Below, in pieces: positions 35,237 to 45,745 of a stretch of DNA of 64,000 nucleotides. Position 1 is the first letter of the stretch; each line of letters starts with the position of its first letter. The position numbers and the translations under genes were made by a program. Origin of the DNA: Euglena gracilis (lineage: Eukaryota > Euglenida > Euglenophyceae > Euglenales); assembly GCA_039621445.1 (NCBI GenBank), contig CP154956.1, positions 82,952,474 through 83,016,473 on the forward strand, given 5' to 3'. The notes below the pieces were generated by a model, which searched no databases, was not told the DNA's origin, and saw nothing but the letters and a program-made list of their open reading frames with translations.

Positions 35237-35591
35237 CATACAATTGCTTACCGACCCCCGGGGGGGGGGGAGGGGGGGTCAATCCACTTTATTAAAAACC
35301 AGTCAGTCACTCATTTTCAAAAAAACCAGCCAGTCACTACCCCCCCCCCAGGGGGGGTCGGCCACTCAGAAAAACGGCCACTTTCCAGTCACTTTAGGCC
35401 GTTTTAGGCCCCAAAAAAATTTCCGGCGCCTTCGGCGCCGGGGTCACTCGAGTCACTTTTGCCCACTCCTGGCCGACCCCCCCCCGGGGGGGATAGGGTC
35501 CGGGCCCAAAACTAGTCAGTCACTCTGAAAAAACCAGTCACCCACCCCCCCGGGGGGGGGGGGGATGGGACAGTGCTTAAGCAATTGCCTG
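35237..35591. mobile_element. TIR element CATACAATTGCTTA in the satellite, copy 1 (355 bp)
   Basis: Left end CATACAATTGCTTA, right end inverse CAGGCAATTGCTTA (12 of 14 matching). CCTGGGAC flanks both sides (35229-35236 and 35592-35599). Interior: CCGACCCCCGGGG, CAGTCACT words, then the hairpin GGCGCCTTCGGCGCC between an AAAAAAATTT tract and GGGGTCACTCGAGTCACTT. Confidence 0.92.
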
Positions 35592-36168
35592 CCTGGGACA
35601 GTTGAGCAGCAAAAGGAATTCGCTTCCAAAACGTTTCGGCGACACAGGGGATTTTGTTATTTTGGGGCCCTGGGACAGTTGAGCAGCAAAAGGGATTCGC
35701 TTCCAAAACGGTTCGGCAACACAGGGGATTTTGTTATTTTGGGGCCCTGGGACAGTTGAGCAGCAAAAGGAATTCGCTTCCAAAACGGTTCGGAAACACA
35801 GGGGATTTTGTTATTTTGGGGCCCTGGGACAGTTGAGCAGCAAAAGGAATCCGCTTCCAAAGCGGTTCGGCAACACAGGGGATTTTGTTATTTTGGGGCC
35901 CTACACAGGGGATTTTGTTATTTTGGGGCCCTGGGACAGTTGAGCAGCAAAAGGGATTCGCTTCCAAAACGGTTCGGCAACACAGGGGATTTTGTTATTT
36001 TGGGGCCCTAGGACAGTTGAGAAGCAAAAGGAATTCGATTCCAAAACGGTTCGGCAACACAGGGGATTTTGTTATTTTGGGGCCCTGGGACAGTTGAGCA
36101 GCAAAAGGGATTCACTTCCAAAACGGTTCGGCAACACAGGGGATTTTGTTATTTTGGGGCCCTGGGAC

Positions 36169-36388
36169 CATACAATTGCTTACCGACCCCCCCGGGGGGG
36201 GGAAGGGGGGGTCAATCCACTTTTTTAAAAACCAGTCAGTCAATCATTTTCAAAAAACCAGCCAGTCACTACCCCCCCCCCCCAGGGGGGTCGGCCACTC
36301 AGAAAAACGGCCACTTTCCGGTCACTCTGAAAAAACCGGGCCCCCCCCCCGGGGGGGGGGGATGGGACAGTGCTTAAGCAATTGCCTG
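36169..36388. mobile_element. Same element, copy 2, internally deleted (220 bp)
   Basis: Same ends and same flanking CCTGGGAC as copy 1, but about 135 bp are missing, including the GGCGCCTTCGGCGCC core and its flanks. Confidence 0.92.
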
Positions 36389-36418
36389 CCTGGGACAGTT
36401 GAGCAGCAAAAGGGATTC

Positions 36419-36877
36419 CAGGGCTGCATAGAGGTAGAGGTAGAGGTCAAAGGCCTCTACCTCTATGTCAACCACCTCTACCTCTACCTCTACCTCTATG
36501 TCACCTCTATGTCTGTAAAATGTACCAAAATGGCCTCAAAAAGGGTCATAAAACACCCCATCTGCTCGGAAAATGGCAATTTTGCATGAAAACACATGCA
36601 AAACGGCGAGGGGATGAGAAACAATATGTGGGTTGGTGATTTTGAAAGTTGTTGGCGCAGTTATGTGACCACATTGAGCAATTCTGAAAACTTTTCATGT
36701 ATTTCTCTTTTGCTAGCAAAAAAAATTCCTTTGTTGAGTCATTTTCCTTTGGTTTTTGACATAGAGGTGACATAGAGGGATAGAGGAGGTTGGAAAACCT
36801 CCACCTCTACCTCTACCTCTACCTCTACCTCTACCTCTATCCCTCTACCTCTATCCCTCTACCTCTATGCAGCCTTG
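36419..36877 (+). mobile_element. GCTGCA/TAGAGG-type TIR element, copy B (459 bp)
   Basis: Ends CAGGGCTGCATAGAGG and inverse CAAGGCTGCATAGAGG, flanked by GGGATTC at 36412-36418 and 36878-36884. Removing the element and one GGGATTC restores a normal 77-bp satellite sequence. (TAGAGG)n/(CCTCTA)n tracts lie just inside both ends. The unique centre (about 36510-36760) carries no credible frame. Confidence 0.95.
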
Positions 36878-36939
36878 GGGATTCGCTTCCAAAACGGTTC
36901 GGCAACACAGGGGATATTGTTATTTTGGGGCCCTGGGAC

Positions 36940-37295
36940 CATACAATTGCTTACCGACCCCCCAGGGGGGGGGGGAAGGGGGGGTCAATCCACTTTTTTA
37001 AAAACCAGTCAGTCACTCATTTTCAAAAAACCAGCCAATCACTTCCCCCCCCCCCCCGGGGGGGTCGGCCACTCAGAAAAACGGCCACTTTCCAGTCACT
37101 TTAGGCCGTTTTAGGCCCAAAAAAATTTTCTGGCGCCTTCGGCGCCGGGGTCACTCGAGTCACTTTTGCCCACTCCTGGCCGACCCCCCCCCGGGGGGGG
37201 GGGCCGGGCCCAAAACTAGTCAGTCACTGTGAAAAAACCAGTCACCCACCCCCCCGGGGGGGGGGGGGATGGGACAGTGCTTAAGCAATTGCCTG
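36940..37295. mobile_element. TIR element CATACAATTGCTTA, copy 3 (356 bp)
   Basis: Full-length like copy 1, with GGCGCCTTCGGCGCC at about 37133-37147 and CCTGGGAC flanks (36932-36939 and 37296-37303). Identical satellite position and a shared GGGATATTG variant upstream show co-amplification with copy 1. Confidence 0.92.
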
Positions 37296-38741
37296 CCTGG
37301 GACAGTTGAGCAGCAAAAGGGATTCGCTTCCAAAACGGTTCGGCAACACAGGGGATTTTGTTATTTTGGGGCCCTGGGACAGTTGAGCAGCAAAAGGGAT
37401 TCGCTTGCAAAACGGTTCGGCAACACAGGGGATTTTGTTCTTTTGGGGCCCTGGGACAGTTGAGCAGCAAAAGGGATTCGCTTCCAATACGGTTCGGCAA
37501 CACAGGGGATTTTGTTATTTTGGGGCCCTGGGACAGTTGAGCAGCAAAAGGAATTCGCTTCCAAAACGGTTCGGCAACACGGGGGATTTTGTTATTTTGG
37601 GGCCCTGGGACAGTTGAGCAGCAAAAGGAATTCGCTTCCAAAACGGTTCGGCAACACAGGGGATTTTGTTATTTTGGGGCCCTGGGACGGTTGAGAAGAA
37701 AAAAGAATTCACTTCCAAAACGGTTCGGAAACACAGGGGATTTTGTTCTTTTGGGGCCCTGGGACAGTTGAGCAGCAAAAGGGATTCGCTTCCAAAACGG
37801 TTCGGCGACACAGGGGATTTTGTTATTTTGGGGCCCTGGGACAGTTGAGCAGCAAAAGGGATTCGCTTGCAAAACGGTTCGGCAACACAGGGGATTTTGT
37901 TCTTTTGGGGCCCTGGGACGGTTGAGCAGCAAAAGGGATTCGGTTCCAAGATGGTTCGGCAACAGGGGATTTTGTTATTTTGGGGCCTTGGGACAGTTGA
38001 GCAGCAAAAGGAATTCGCTTCCAAAACGGTTCGGAAACACAGGGGATTTTGTTATTTTGGGGCCCTGGGACAGTTGAGCAGCAAAAGGAATTCGCTTCCA
38101 AAACGGTTCGGCAACACAGGGGATTTTGTTATTTTGGGGCCCTGGGACAGTTGAGCAGCAAAAGGAATTCGCTTCTAAAACGGTTCGGCAACACAGGGGA
38201 TTTTGTTATTTTGGGGCCCTGGGACGGTTGAGAAGAAAAAAGAATTCACTTCCAAAACGGTTCGGAAACACAGGGGATTTTGTTATTTTGGGGCCCTGGG
38301 ACAGTTGAGCAGCAAAAGGGATTCGCTTGCAAAACGGTTCGGAAACACAGGGGATTTTGTTCTTTTGGGGCCCTGGGACAGTTGAGCAGCAAAAGGGATT
38401 CGCTTCCAAAACGGTTCGGCGACACAGGGGATTTTGTTATTTTGGGGCCCTGGGACAGTTGAGCAGCAAAAGGGATTCGCTTGCAAAACGGTTCGGAAAC
38501 ACAGGGGATTTTGTTCTTTTGGGGCCCTGGGACAGTTGAGTAGCAAAAGGGATTCGCTTCCAATACGGTTCGGCAACACAGGGGATTTTGTCATTTTGGG
38601 GCCCTGGGACGGTTGAGCAGCAAAAGGGATTCGGTTCCAAGATGGTTCGGCAACAGGGGATTTTGTTATTTTGGGGCCCTGGGACAGTTGAGCAGCAAAA
38701 GGAATTCGCTTCCAAAACGGTTCGGCAACACAGGGGATTTC

Positions 38742-38940
38742 GAGGTCCCCCCCCCCCGCCCCAAGGGGGTTTTCCCGTCGTGGGGTGGTGGTCGACCATG
38801 GTCGCCCCTCCCAGGGGGGTTTTTTGGCCACTCATTTTGAGCAGGCAAAAACCAGGATCTGAAACGGGGCACGGGGGGGGGGGGGGGGGACAGGGTGCTT
38901 AGGCTGGGGAGGCAAAAGGGATTAGAAGGGGGTTTAGGCA
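38742..38940. repeat. GTCGACCATGGTCGCC-type repeat at the satellite edge
   Basis: CCCGTCGTGGGG...GGTCGACCATGGTCGCC occurs here and again near 40780-40820 and 42727-42800. A G-run palindrome follows, then a transition into the C-poor segment. Confidence 0.7.
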
Positions 38941-38944
38941 TGGC

Positions 38945-40480
38945 AATTTTGCTGTTTATGGGTATGAGAAATGTGAAAAATTTTTTTGAAAACGGGGGGA
39001 TTTGTTGAACATTGATGTGGGTTGTTTTTGATGATTTTTGAAATGATTGAGTTGATGATTTGAGTTGATGATTGATGGTTGTGATTTGAATTGTTTGAGT
39101 GTTGATTTTGATTTTTGATTTTTGATGAGAATGATGAAAATGATGGATGAGTGTGATTGTGATTTTTTGTTGAATGATGTGTGGGGCAAAGGGGATTTTA
39201 TTGTTTTTTGGGGATGGGAATATGATGATTGTGATGATGTGATGGATTTTGATTTTGTGAAAAGTTGATTTGTGGGGGGGGAATGAATTGATTTGTTGTT
39301 GGGTGTTGAATGGGTGAAGGTCTGTGAGGGGGGGGGGGGGTGATGAAGTGTGTGTGAATGAGTGGGATGTGACATGTGATGGTGTTGAGATGTGGGGTTG
39401 TGAACATTGGATTTGATGGGGGTTGGGGGATTGTGGGGGAATGATTGTGATGGGAAGGGTGATTTTTGTGATTTTGTTTGTGTGGGTTGAAAGGATTGTT
39501 TGAATGGTTGAGATGATTTGTTGAGAAGTTGATGATGATTTGAATGTTGATTGTTGATTTGATTGTGAGAGTGAGTGAATTCGCTTCCAAACGGTTCGTG
39601 AAAACAGGGATTGTGATTGTTGTGTGATGCAAAAGAAATTCGTTGAAGGGGATTTGTTGTGTGAATGGGTGAAATATGATGTGAAATGTGTGATGAAATT
39701 GTGATTTGTGATGTTTGATGTTTTGTGTGAATTGAGTGATGAATTTGATTGTTTGGTTCGGAATGATGGGGGATTTTGTGTTTTTTGTTTGTTGTGATGG
39801 TGATGATGTTTTGTTGGTGAGATTTTGTTTTTGTTGTTGATTTTTGATGTTGGGTTGATGAATGGATTTTTGATGTGTTGGGGGATTGTTGTGATTTGTT
39901 GTGTGTGAAGTGTGATGATGTGAATTGATTGTGAAATTCGAACAGGGGATGTTATTTGGTGATGTGGGGTTGAATGTTTTGAATGATGTGATTTTGATGA
40001 TTTTGTTGTTTTTTGGGTGAAGTGATGTTGTTATGGTTGATTGGGGATTTGATTTGTGGATTGATGTGATGTGATGGATGATGTTTGATGTGTGATTTTG
40101 ATTTTGATGAAGGGATTGTGGTGTTTTGAAATGATTTGTGTTGATGGATTTTGTGATTGTTTTTGTTTTTGGGGTGACAGTTGATGATGAAAGGGATGTG
40201 TTGTTTTGGATGAATGATTTTGTTTTTGTGATTTGTGAAGTGATGATTGATTGGGGGTGTGATGTGATGTTTGTGTTGGGGTGATGGTTTGGGTGGAATT
40301 GATTGTTTTGTGAATGAATTTTGTTGTTTGGTGAATGATGGTTGAGTTGAAAAGGGATTGTGAAGAATTTTGGATGGGTTTTTGTTGAGTGTGAAGGGGA
40401 AGTTGATGAGTTTGAAAAGGGTGATTGTGTTGATTAGGTTGGGTTGATTTTGAAAGGGAAGGGTTGTGTGTGGGGGGTTG
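38945..40480. other. Cytosine-depleted segment
   Basis: By manual count only 18 C among 1,440 bases (39001-40440), 9 of them in the relic of the 77-bp satellite at about 39580-39610. The rest is made of TGAT, GTGA, TTGA and GGG words; TA dinucleotides are also scarce. Short satellite relics (GAATTCGCTTCC, AACAGGGATT, GGGGATTTTGT) are embedded. The His/Asn/Pro/Ile-rich minus-strand frames result from the composition. Either an extreme strand-asymmetric sequence or a base-calling/assembly artefact. Confidence 0.9.
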
Positions 40481-40724
40481 TGCATGGGTGACCATGGGGG
40501 TTGGTTTTTTGAGTGTTATTTTGAGGGTTTGAGGGGGGGAAGTTGGACACGTGAATTTTCCCAAAAAAGGGCCAAATGCCCCCGTTGTGAGTCCCTCGTT
40601 TTTGAAACTTTGACTGTGTTCCCCAGATGGTGCCACACAGGCCAGGTGAATTTTGGCCCTTTTGTTGCTTGTTTAGGCTCTGCGATCTGTCTGTGAAGGT
40701 TTGCCTGCTGAGGTGTCCGCTTCG

Positions 40725-41120
40725 GGGGTTTTACTTCGTTGGGTGGGGGTCGACCATGGTCGCCCCCCGACCAGGGGGGTGTTTCCCGTCGTGGGGTGGG
40801 GGTCGACCATGGTCGCCCGTAGCCCCGGTCGGAAAATCGCGGGTGACCAAATTGCGGGTCGGCCCGACCATGGTCGGCCCGACCAGGTCGGCCCGACCTG
40901 TGTGGGTCGGCCCGACCATGGTCGGCAGGAAACACAATTATCCACTACCCCCCCTTTTTGAAATTTAAGCCCCCCCCCCTGAAAAAAACTTATGTCCAAA
41001 TCACCCCAAAACCAGTCAAAGCCCACTTAAATGGCTCCAAAACCCCCCAATCGGGGGTGAATATGCAAAAACTTGGGGGCAAAATGCCCATTTTGGGCCA
41101 CTTTTGGGAAAAACATTGTC
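40725..41120. repeat. Left arm of a 2.1-kb inverted block
   Basis: In order: GTCGACCATGGTCGCC, GATTTTCCG-type word, GGTCGGCCCGACC palindromes, CCACTACCCCCC, TTTGAAATTTAAGCCCCC, then CCAATCGGGGGTGAATATGC and AAATGCCCATTTTGGGCC. The same order is inverted at 42380-42840. The last part also recurs at 51280-51440 (+) and 52945-53115 (inverted). Confidence 0.85.
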
Positions 41121-41137
41121 TTTGCACATACCTACAA

Positions 41138-41335
41138 ACTGGGTCAGGGTTGGGGTTAGGGTTTGGGTCAGGGTTCGGATTAGGGTTTGGTATAGGGTCA
41201 GGGTCAGGGTTTCGGGTTAGGGTTGGGGTTAGGGTTCAGGTTACGTTTAAGGTTAGGGTTTGGTTTAGGGTTAGGGTTCGGGTTACGTTCAAGGTTAGGG
41301 TTAGGTTTAGGGTTTCGGGTTAGGGTTGGGGTCGG
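41138..41335 (+). repeat. Degenerate interstitial telomeric repeat
   Basis: About 200 bp of TTAGGG, TTTAGGG, TCAGGG, TTGGGG and related units in one orientation. Frequent variants imply an old or non-terminal tract. The Gly/Val/Arg/Phe frames are artefacts. Confidence 0.85.
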
Positions 41336-42282
41336 CAAAACGGTCCGGCAGCAAAGGGATTTTGTTATTGGGGGGCGGGGGGGGGTGCGGGGGGGGGGGG
41401 GGCAGCAGCCCCCCCCCCCCCCGCTAGACGACCAAGGGCGCCGAAGGCGCCCTCCGACAATGGGCGTCTGATCGCGCATGCTCACAAAACGGTCCAGCAG
41501 CAAAGGGATTTTGTACCCCCCCCCCCTAATTGAACCCCCCCAATTGACCAAACGCCCCCCCCCCCTTTGAAAAAATATTTCCCCCCCACCTTAGGCAATA
41601 ACACCGGCCACCAAAGGGATTTTGTTATTGGGGGTCGGGGGGGGGTGCGGGGGGGGGGGGGGGGGTGGGCGGCAGCCCCCCTCGCTAGACGACCAAGGGC
41701 GCCGAAGGCACCCTCCGACAATGGGTGTCTGATTGCGCATGCACACAAAACGGTCCGGCAGCAAAGGGATTTTGTTATTGGGGGGCGGGGGGGGGGGTGC
41801 GGGGGGGGCGGCAGCCCCCCCCCCCCCGCTACACGACCAAGGGCCCTTCGACAATGCCCCCGCTAGACGACCAAGGGCGCCGAAGGCACCCTCCGACAAT
41901 GGGTGTCTGATTGCGCATGCACACAAAACGGTCCGGCAGCAAAGGGATTTTGTCATTGGGGGGGGGGGGGGGTGCGGGGGGGGGGGGCGACAGCCCCCCC
42001 CCGCTAGACGACCAAGGGCGCCGAAGGCGCCCTCCGACAATGCCCCCCGCTAGACGACCAAGGGCGCCGAAGGTGCCCTCCGACAGTGGGTGTCTGATTG
42101 CGCATGCTCACAAAACGGTCCGGCAGCAAAGGGATTTTGTTATTGGGGGGCGGGGGGGGTGCGGGGGTGGCGGCAGCCCCCCCCGCTAGACGACCAAGGT
42201 CGCCGAAGGCGCCCTCCGACAGTGGGTGTCTGATTGCGCATGCACACAAAACGGTCCGGCAGCAAAGGGATTTTGTTACCCC
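41336..42282. repeat. About 180-bp satellite related to the 77-bp unit
   Basis: Five to six units, beginning AAAACGGTCCGGCAGCAAAG, with GGGATTTTGTTATTGGGG, G/C runs, GCTAGACGACCAAGGGCG, the hairpin GGCGCCGAAGGCGCC or close variants, and CGACAATGGGTGTCTGAT-type ends. Unit starts are near 41336, 41485, 41600, 41748, 41926, 42112 and 42250. At 41511-41590 and 42280-42385 the array is broken by CCCCCCTAATTGAAC blocks. Confidence 0.9.
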
Positions 42283-42379
42283 CCCCCCCCCTAATTGAAC
42301 CCCCCTAATTGACCAAACGCCCCCCCCCCCCTTTTTAAAAAGGGTTTCAACCCCCCCCCCTAATTGACTGCCCGGGGAG

Positions 42380-42850
42380 CACCCCCTATGCTTTTCCCAA
42401 AAGTGGCCCAAAATGGGCATTTTGCCCCCAAGTTTTGGCATATTCACCCCCGATTGGGGGGTTCTGGAGCCATTTCAGTGGGTTTTGACTGGTTTTGGGG
42501 TGATTTGCACATAAGTTTTTTTCAGGGGGGGGGGGGGCTTAAATTTCAAAAAAGGGGGGGGGGGGGTAGTGCGGAATATTGTGGGTCGGCCCGACCTGGT
42601 TGGCCCGACCCACACAGGTCGGTAAGCCACCCACACAGGTCGGGCCGACCAGGTCGGCCCGACCCGCAATTTGGTCACCCGCGATTTTCCGCACGGAGCT
42701 GTCGCCCGTCGACCGGGGGGGTGTTTCCCGTCGTGGGGTGGGGGTCGACCATGGTCGCCCGGGGGGTTTCCCGTCGTGGGGGGGGGGCGACCATGGTCGC
42801 CGTCGGTCGACCCCCAGGGTCGCCTCGGTCGACCCCCCCCACTACCCCCC
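42380..42850. repeat. Right arm of the inverted block
   Basis: Reverse complement of 40725-41120 in the same block order, with extra GTCGACCATGGTCGCC copies. About 42800-42850 shares TCGGTCGACCCCC-CACTACCCCC with about 45640-45680. Confidence 0.85.
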
Positions 42851-42984
42851 CCATAGGTGTCACAAGGGGGGGGTCGGGGGGGGGGCGGCCGCCCCCCCCC
42901 GGGATATTGGAAAGAAAAAAAATTTTTTGCAGCATGAATGTGATATTTTCCTTTTGTAATGCCATGTTCAATGGTTCAAAGGGT

Positions 42985-43090
42985 GTTACCGTCTCGGCTG
43001 CCTTCGGCAGTTAAAAGCACATTTTTGGAGAATGAAATTGCAAAATCCATTACCGTCTCGGCCGCCAAAGGCGGCCGAAATAAAAATCCT
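42985..43090. other. Two CGTCTCGGC-prefixed hairpins
   Basis: TTACCGTCTCGGCTGCCTTCGGCAG (about 42989) and TTACCGTCTCGGCCGCCAAAGG-CGGCC (about 43051), each followed by AAAA. A third, GCGTCTCGGCCCCTTTGGGGCC, is at about 45080. Prefix conserved, stem sequence different, pairing kept. Confidence 0.7.
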
Positions 43091-43510
43091 TGAAAAAACC
43101 CCACGGCACTTCTTGATGTTTAAACCGGCGTTTGAGACGCCGGGTTTAGGACAGAACCGGCGTCCCCCCCCACGGGTTTTCCGGACGCCGGTTCTGTCCT
43201 AAAACCTATTTTCTGGGCCCGACGCCTGTCTTGAAATTCTACTGACATTAACGGATTTCAGCCTGAAATTGTTTGTGTCAGTCGATTTCCATTCAGGCGC
43301 CCGTTTATGTCAGTCGATTTCCATTCAGGCGCCCGTTTATGTCGGTCGATTTCCATTCCATTGAAATCTGTTGCTGGTCAGATTGGGAATTTTTAGTGAC
43401 TTTTTGGACATTTTGGATCTCTCTTTTTTGAAGACATTTTTGGTCCTATGGGGTTGTGGAGGCGTTATGGACCAGAAAAAAACCAAATTTTGTGGTCAGG
43501 TGATCACAGC

Positions 43511-43922
43511 CATAGTGGGCATTTTTTTTGTTTTTTTTTAAAAAAACAAAACAACGTGTTTTTTTTAAAAAAAACACTAAAAAAACATCAAAAAAAACAA
43601 AAGGGAAATTTCATTGAGAAAACTCGTTATGAAACACCCAAACCATACTTTAAATCCTACTCAGTTCAAAAAAGTGCCAAAAATGGTCGAAAACATCCAA
43701 AAAAGCAGAAAAAATGCAATTTTATTACTTTTCCATTTTTTATGTGAGGTAGTTTTTGACAAAACTGACCCAGAAGTTGCAAAAATGACCAAAAATGCGC
43801 ATTCAAAAATTTTTCTTTGCAAAACCTAGTGGGCGTTTTTTTTGTTTTTTTTAAAAAAAACATTGTTAGAAATAAAAAAAACAAAAAAAACAACGTCAAA
43901 AAAAACAGGCGTGCCCACTATG
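43511..43922. mobile_element. 412-bp TIR element with perfect 8-bp TSD
   Basis: Ends CATAGTGGGC (inverted, perfect), flanked by ATCACAGC at 43503-43510 and 43923-43930. Subterminal T/A homopolymer tracts (CATTTTTTTTG, TTTTAAAA) can fold. An extra internal TAGTGGGCGTTTTTTTTG lies at 43828. It lacks the C/G-run palindromes of the other elements. Noncoding. Confidence 0.93.
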
Positions 43923-44675
43923 ATCACAGCTGGCTGAACTTTGGATGGAACAGACGGAAGGACGGAGCTGAAGATTATCATTTTCTGGGACTTCAGAAAA
44001 AGCATTCGGCAAATTTGCCCTGAACCAGTTGTTATCACTGGTCATCTGAAAGAAAAGCTTTTGGGTGAGGAGTGATTTGGCCACGTTAAACCTATTTTCT
44101 GGGCTCGACGCCTGTATTGCAATTCTATTCTACTGCAAGGCTGTGTTCCTGGCAACATGGCTTTGGTCAAAATCTGTGTTTCTAAAAAAATGCAGAGTCT
44201 GCGTTTTAGGCACAGTTCTTGAGATAGAGATTGTTCTTGTCAAAATGGAAGAAAAAATGGATTCCGAAAAAATGCAGAGTCTGCGTTTAAGACACAGTTC
44301 TTGATGTAGAGATTGTCTTTCAAAATGGAAGAAAAGCTGCATTCCGAAAAAGGGAACAAAAGGTTGGGTCGACATTAACGGATTTCAGGCTGACACCTAA
44401 AATGTCCCGAAACGGAACAAAAGGGCATTCAAAAAAAGGACACAAAAGGTCGGTCGATTTCCAAGACATCGGAAACCGTTTATGTCAGTCGATTTCCATT
44501 CAGGCGCCCGTTGGTGTTGGTCGATTTCCATTCAGGCGCCTGTTAGTGTCGGTCGATTTCCATTCAGGCGCCCGTTAATGGGCCAAAAACCACTTTTTTG
44601 ACCATATTTCCGTCCAGGCGGTTCGGTCGAATGAATATCAAGACAGGCGTCGGGCCCAGACAAAATAGGTTTTAG

Positions 44676-44779
44676 AAAAATCGACCGACACTAGCAGATT
44701 CAGCAGGGGCGCCGGGCGGCTCGCTTCGCTCGCTCGCGCCCGGCGCCCCTGCTGAATCTGTTAGTGTCGGTCGATTTTT
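44676..44779. other. Long near-perfect hairpin (43-bp arms, 18-nt loop)
   Basis: Arms 44676-44718 and 44737-44779 pair with a single mismatch. The loop (44719-44736) is GCTCGCTTCGCTCGCTCG. Arm ends are AAAAATCGACCGACACTA; the base near the loop is GGGGCGCCGGGCG. Sits in the right arm of the foldback. Confidence 0.95.
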
Positions 44780-44844
44780 GTATAAAAACCCGGCGTTAGG
44801 AACGCCGGTTCTGTCCAAAACCCGGCGTCCGGTTTGGGTTTTGG

Positions 44845-45745
44845 CCACAAACCGACTTTTTTCCCCCTCCTTTGGTTTTTTTGGGACCCCACAAACCACT
44901 TTCACTTTGGCTGTTTGAATACAAACCGATATCCCCATATGTCCCCCTCCTTCCATTTTCTTGACTTCACCCCCCCCCCCCAGGTTGCGAAGTCGACAGT
45001 TGGGTTGAGTTGGGAGTCTACCCATGATTTCGCTTTCGAGCTCAAGTTTTTGGGGCATTGGACTTCAAAAAAAGGCGTTAGCGTCTCGGCCCCTTTGGGG
45101 CCAGGGGGACAGAAAAAAGTACATTTTGGTTGTGCCATAAAAAATTTTCCCCGGGGCTTCGCGCCGGAGAAAAAAAGAATGTGCTCCAAATTTTTGTCGG
45201 TTCCTCGCCCCCCCCCCCCGGGGAAAAATTGTTCCGACACCGGGGTGACGGCAGTACAGTTGGGGTTTTTTGGGGACCCCCCTGCTGCCAACACCCCCTC
45301 AAAATTTTGGCCAAAACCCGGCGCCGAAGGCGCCGGAAAATTTTTTTAGGGCCTTTTTTTTGGTCTAAAAAGGCCGTTTTTGGTGTCAAAATTTTCATCT
45401 GTCTCGGGGGGGTCGGCACCGGGGGGGGGGGGTCCGAAAATCCCAACTGTACAGGGGGGCACAGTTGGGACCCCAGGACCCTCCCCCCCCCCCTGTGTTG
45501 AGACAACAGCAAAAAGTGCCAAAAAATGCAAAAAAAAAAACTGACCTCGGGACCCCCCCTCCCCCCCCCTGCCAAAGCTCCACCGCTGACCCCCCCCCAC
45601 CCCCGACCGAGAGCGACCGAGGGCGACCGAGGCGACCGTGGGTCGACCATGGTCGACCCCCACTACCCCCCCCCCAGGCCAGATCCGGGAGCCGCCCCAG
45701 GGGGTGGGTGGGGGGGGGGGCTCCCCCCCCGGATTTAAAAAAACC
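44845..45745. other. Intergenic DNA with hairpins and C/G runs
   Basis: Contains GCGTCTCGGCCCCTTTGGGGCC (about 45080), GGGCTTCGCGCC (about 45158) and CCGGCGCCGAAGGCGCCGG (45318-45336) between A/T tracts, then long C/G runs to 45745. Frames on both strands are Pro/Gly-rich artefacts. Confidence 0.55.

Larger units (their letters stand above)
34927..38741. repeat. 77-bp satellite array with inserted elements
   Basis: Unit of 77 bp containing GGACAGTTGAGCAGCAAAAG, GATTCGCTTCCAAAACGG and TTCGGCAACACAGGGGATT. Roughly 30 units in blocks 34927-35236, 35592-36168, 36389-36418, 36878-36939 and 37296-38741. Diagnostic variants recur at about 6, 7 and 9 unit spacings, indicating higher-order repeats. 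35883-35930 holds a short internal duplication. Because 77 is not a multiple of 3, all frames on both strands stay open in places; those frames are not genes. Confidence 0.97.
43119..44840. mobile_element. About 1.7-kb foldback unit with 32-bp repeats
   Basis: Left: GGCGTTTGAGACGCC, GACAGAACCGGCGTCC, CCTAAAACCTATTTTCTGGG, CCCGACGCCTGTC. Right, inverted: GACAGGCGTCGGG, CCCAGACAAAATAGGTTTTA, then GGCGTTAGGAACGCCGG and TTCTGTCC. 32-bp units (GTCAGTCGATTTCC, ATTCAGGCGCCCGTTTAT) cluster at 43259-43360 and 44470-44580. No protein was recognised. Its left part is interrupted by the 43511-43922 element. Confidence 0.65.

Noticed and set aside
34861-38902. Many open frames of 60-180 codons on both strands reading GFCYFGALGQLSSKR or AAQLSQGPKITKSP
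   Set aside because: They are translations of the 77-bp satellite; the period is not a multiple of three, the same text appears in all frames and on both strands, and no start or stop is conserved for a protein.
38956-40636. Long minus-strand frames (up to 201 codons) rich in His, Asn, Pro and Ile
   Set aside because: A C-poor, TA-poor plus strand removes nearly all stop codons from the minus strand. The frames follow from base composition.
41138-41335. True telomere (chromosome end)
   Set aside because: Units are heavily mixed and the tract is internal, with over 20 kb of sequence on either side.
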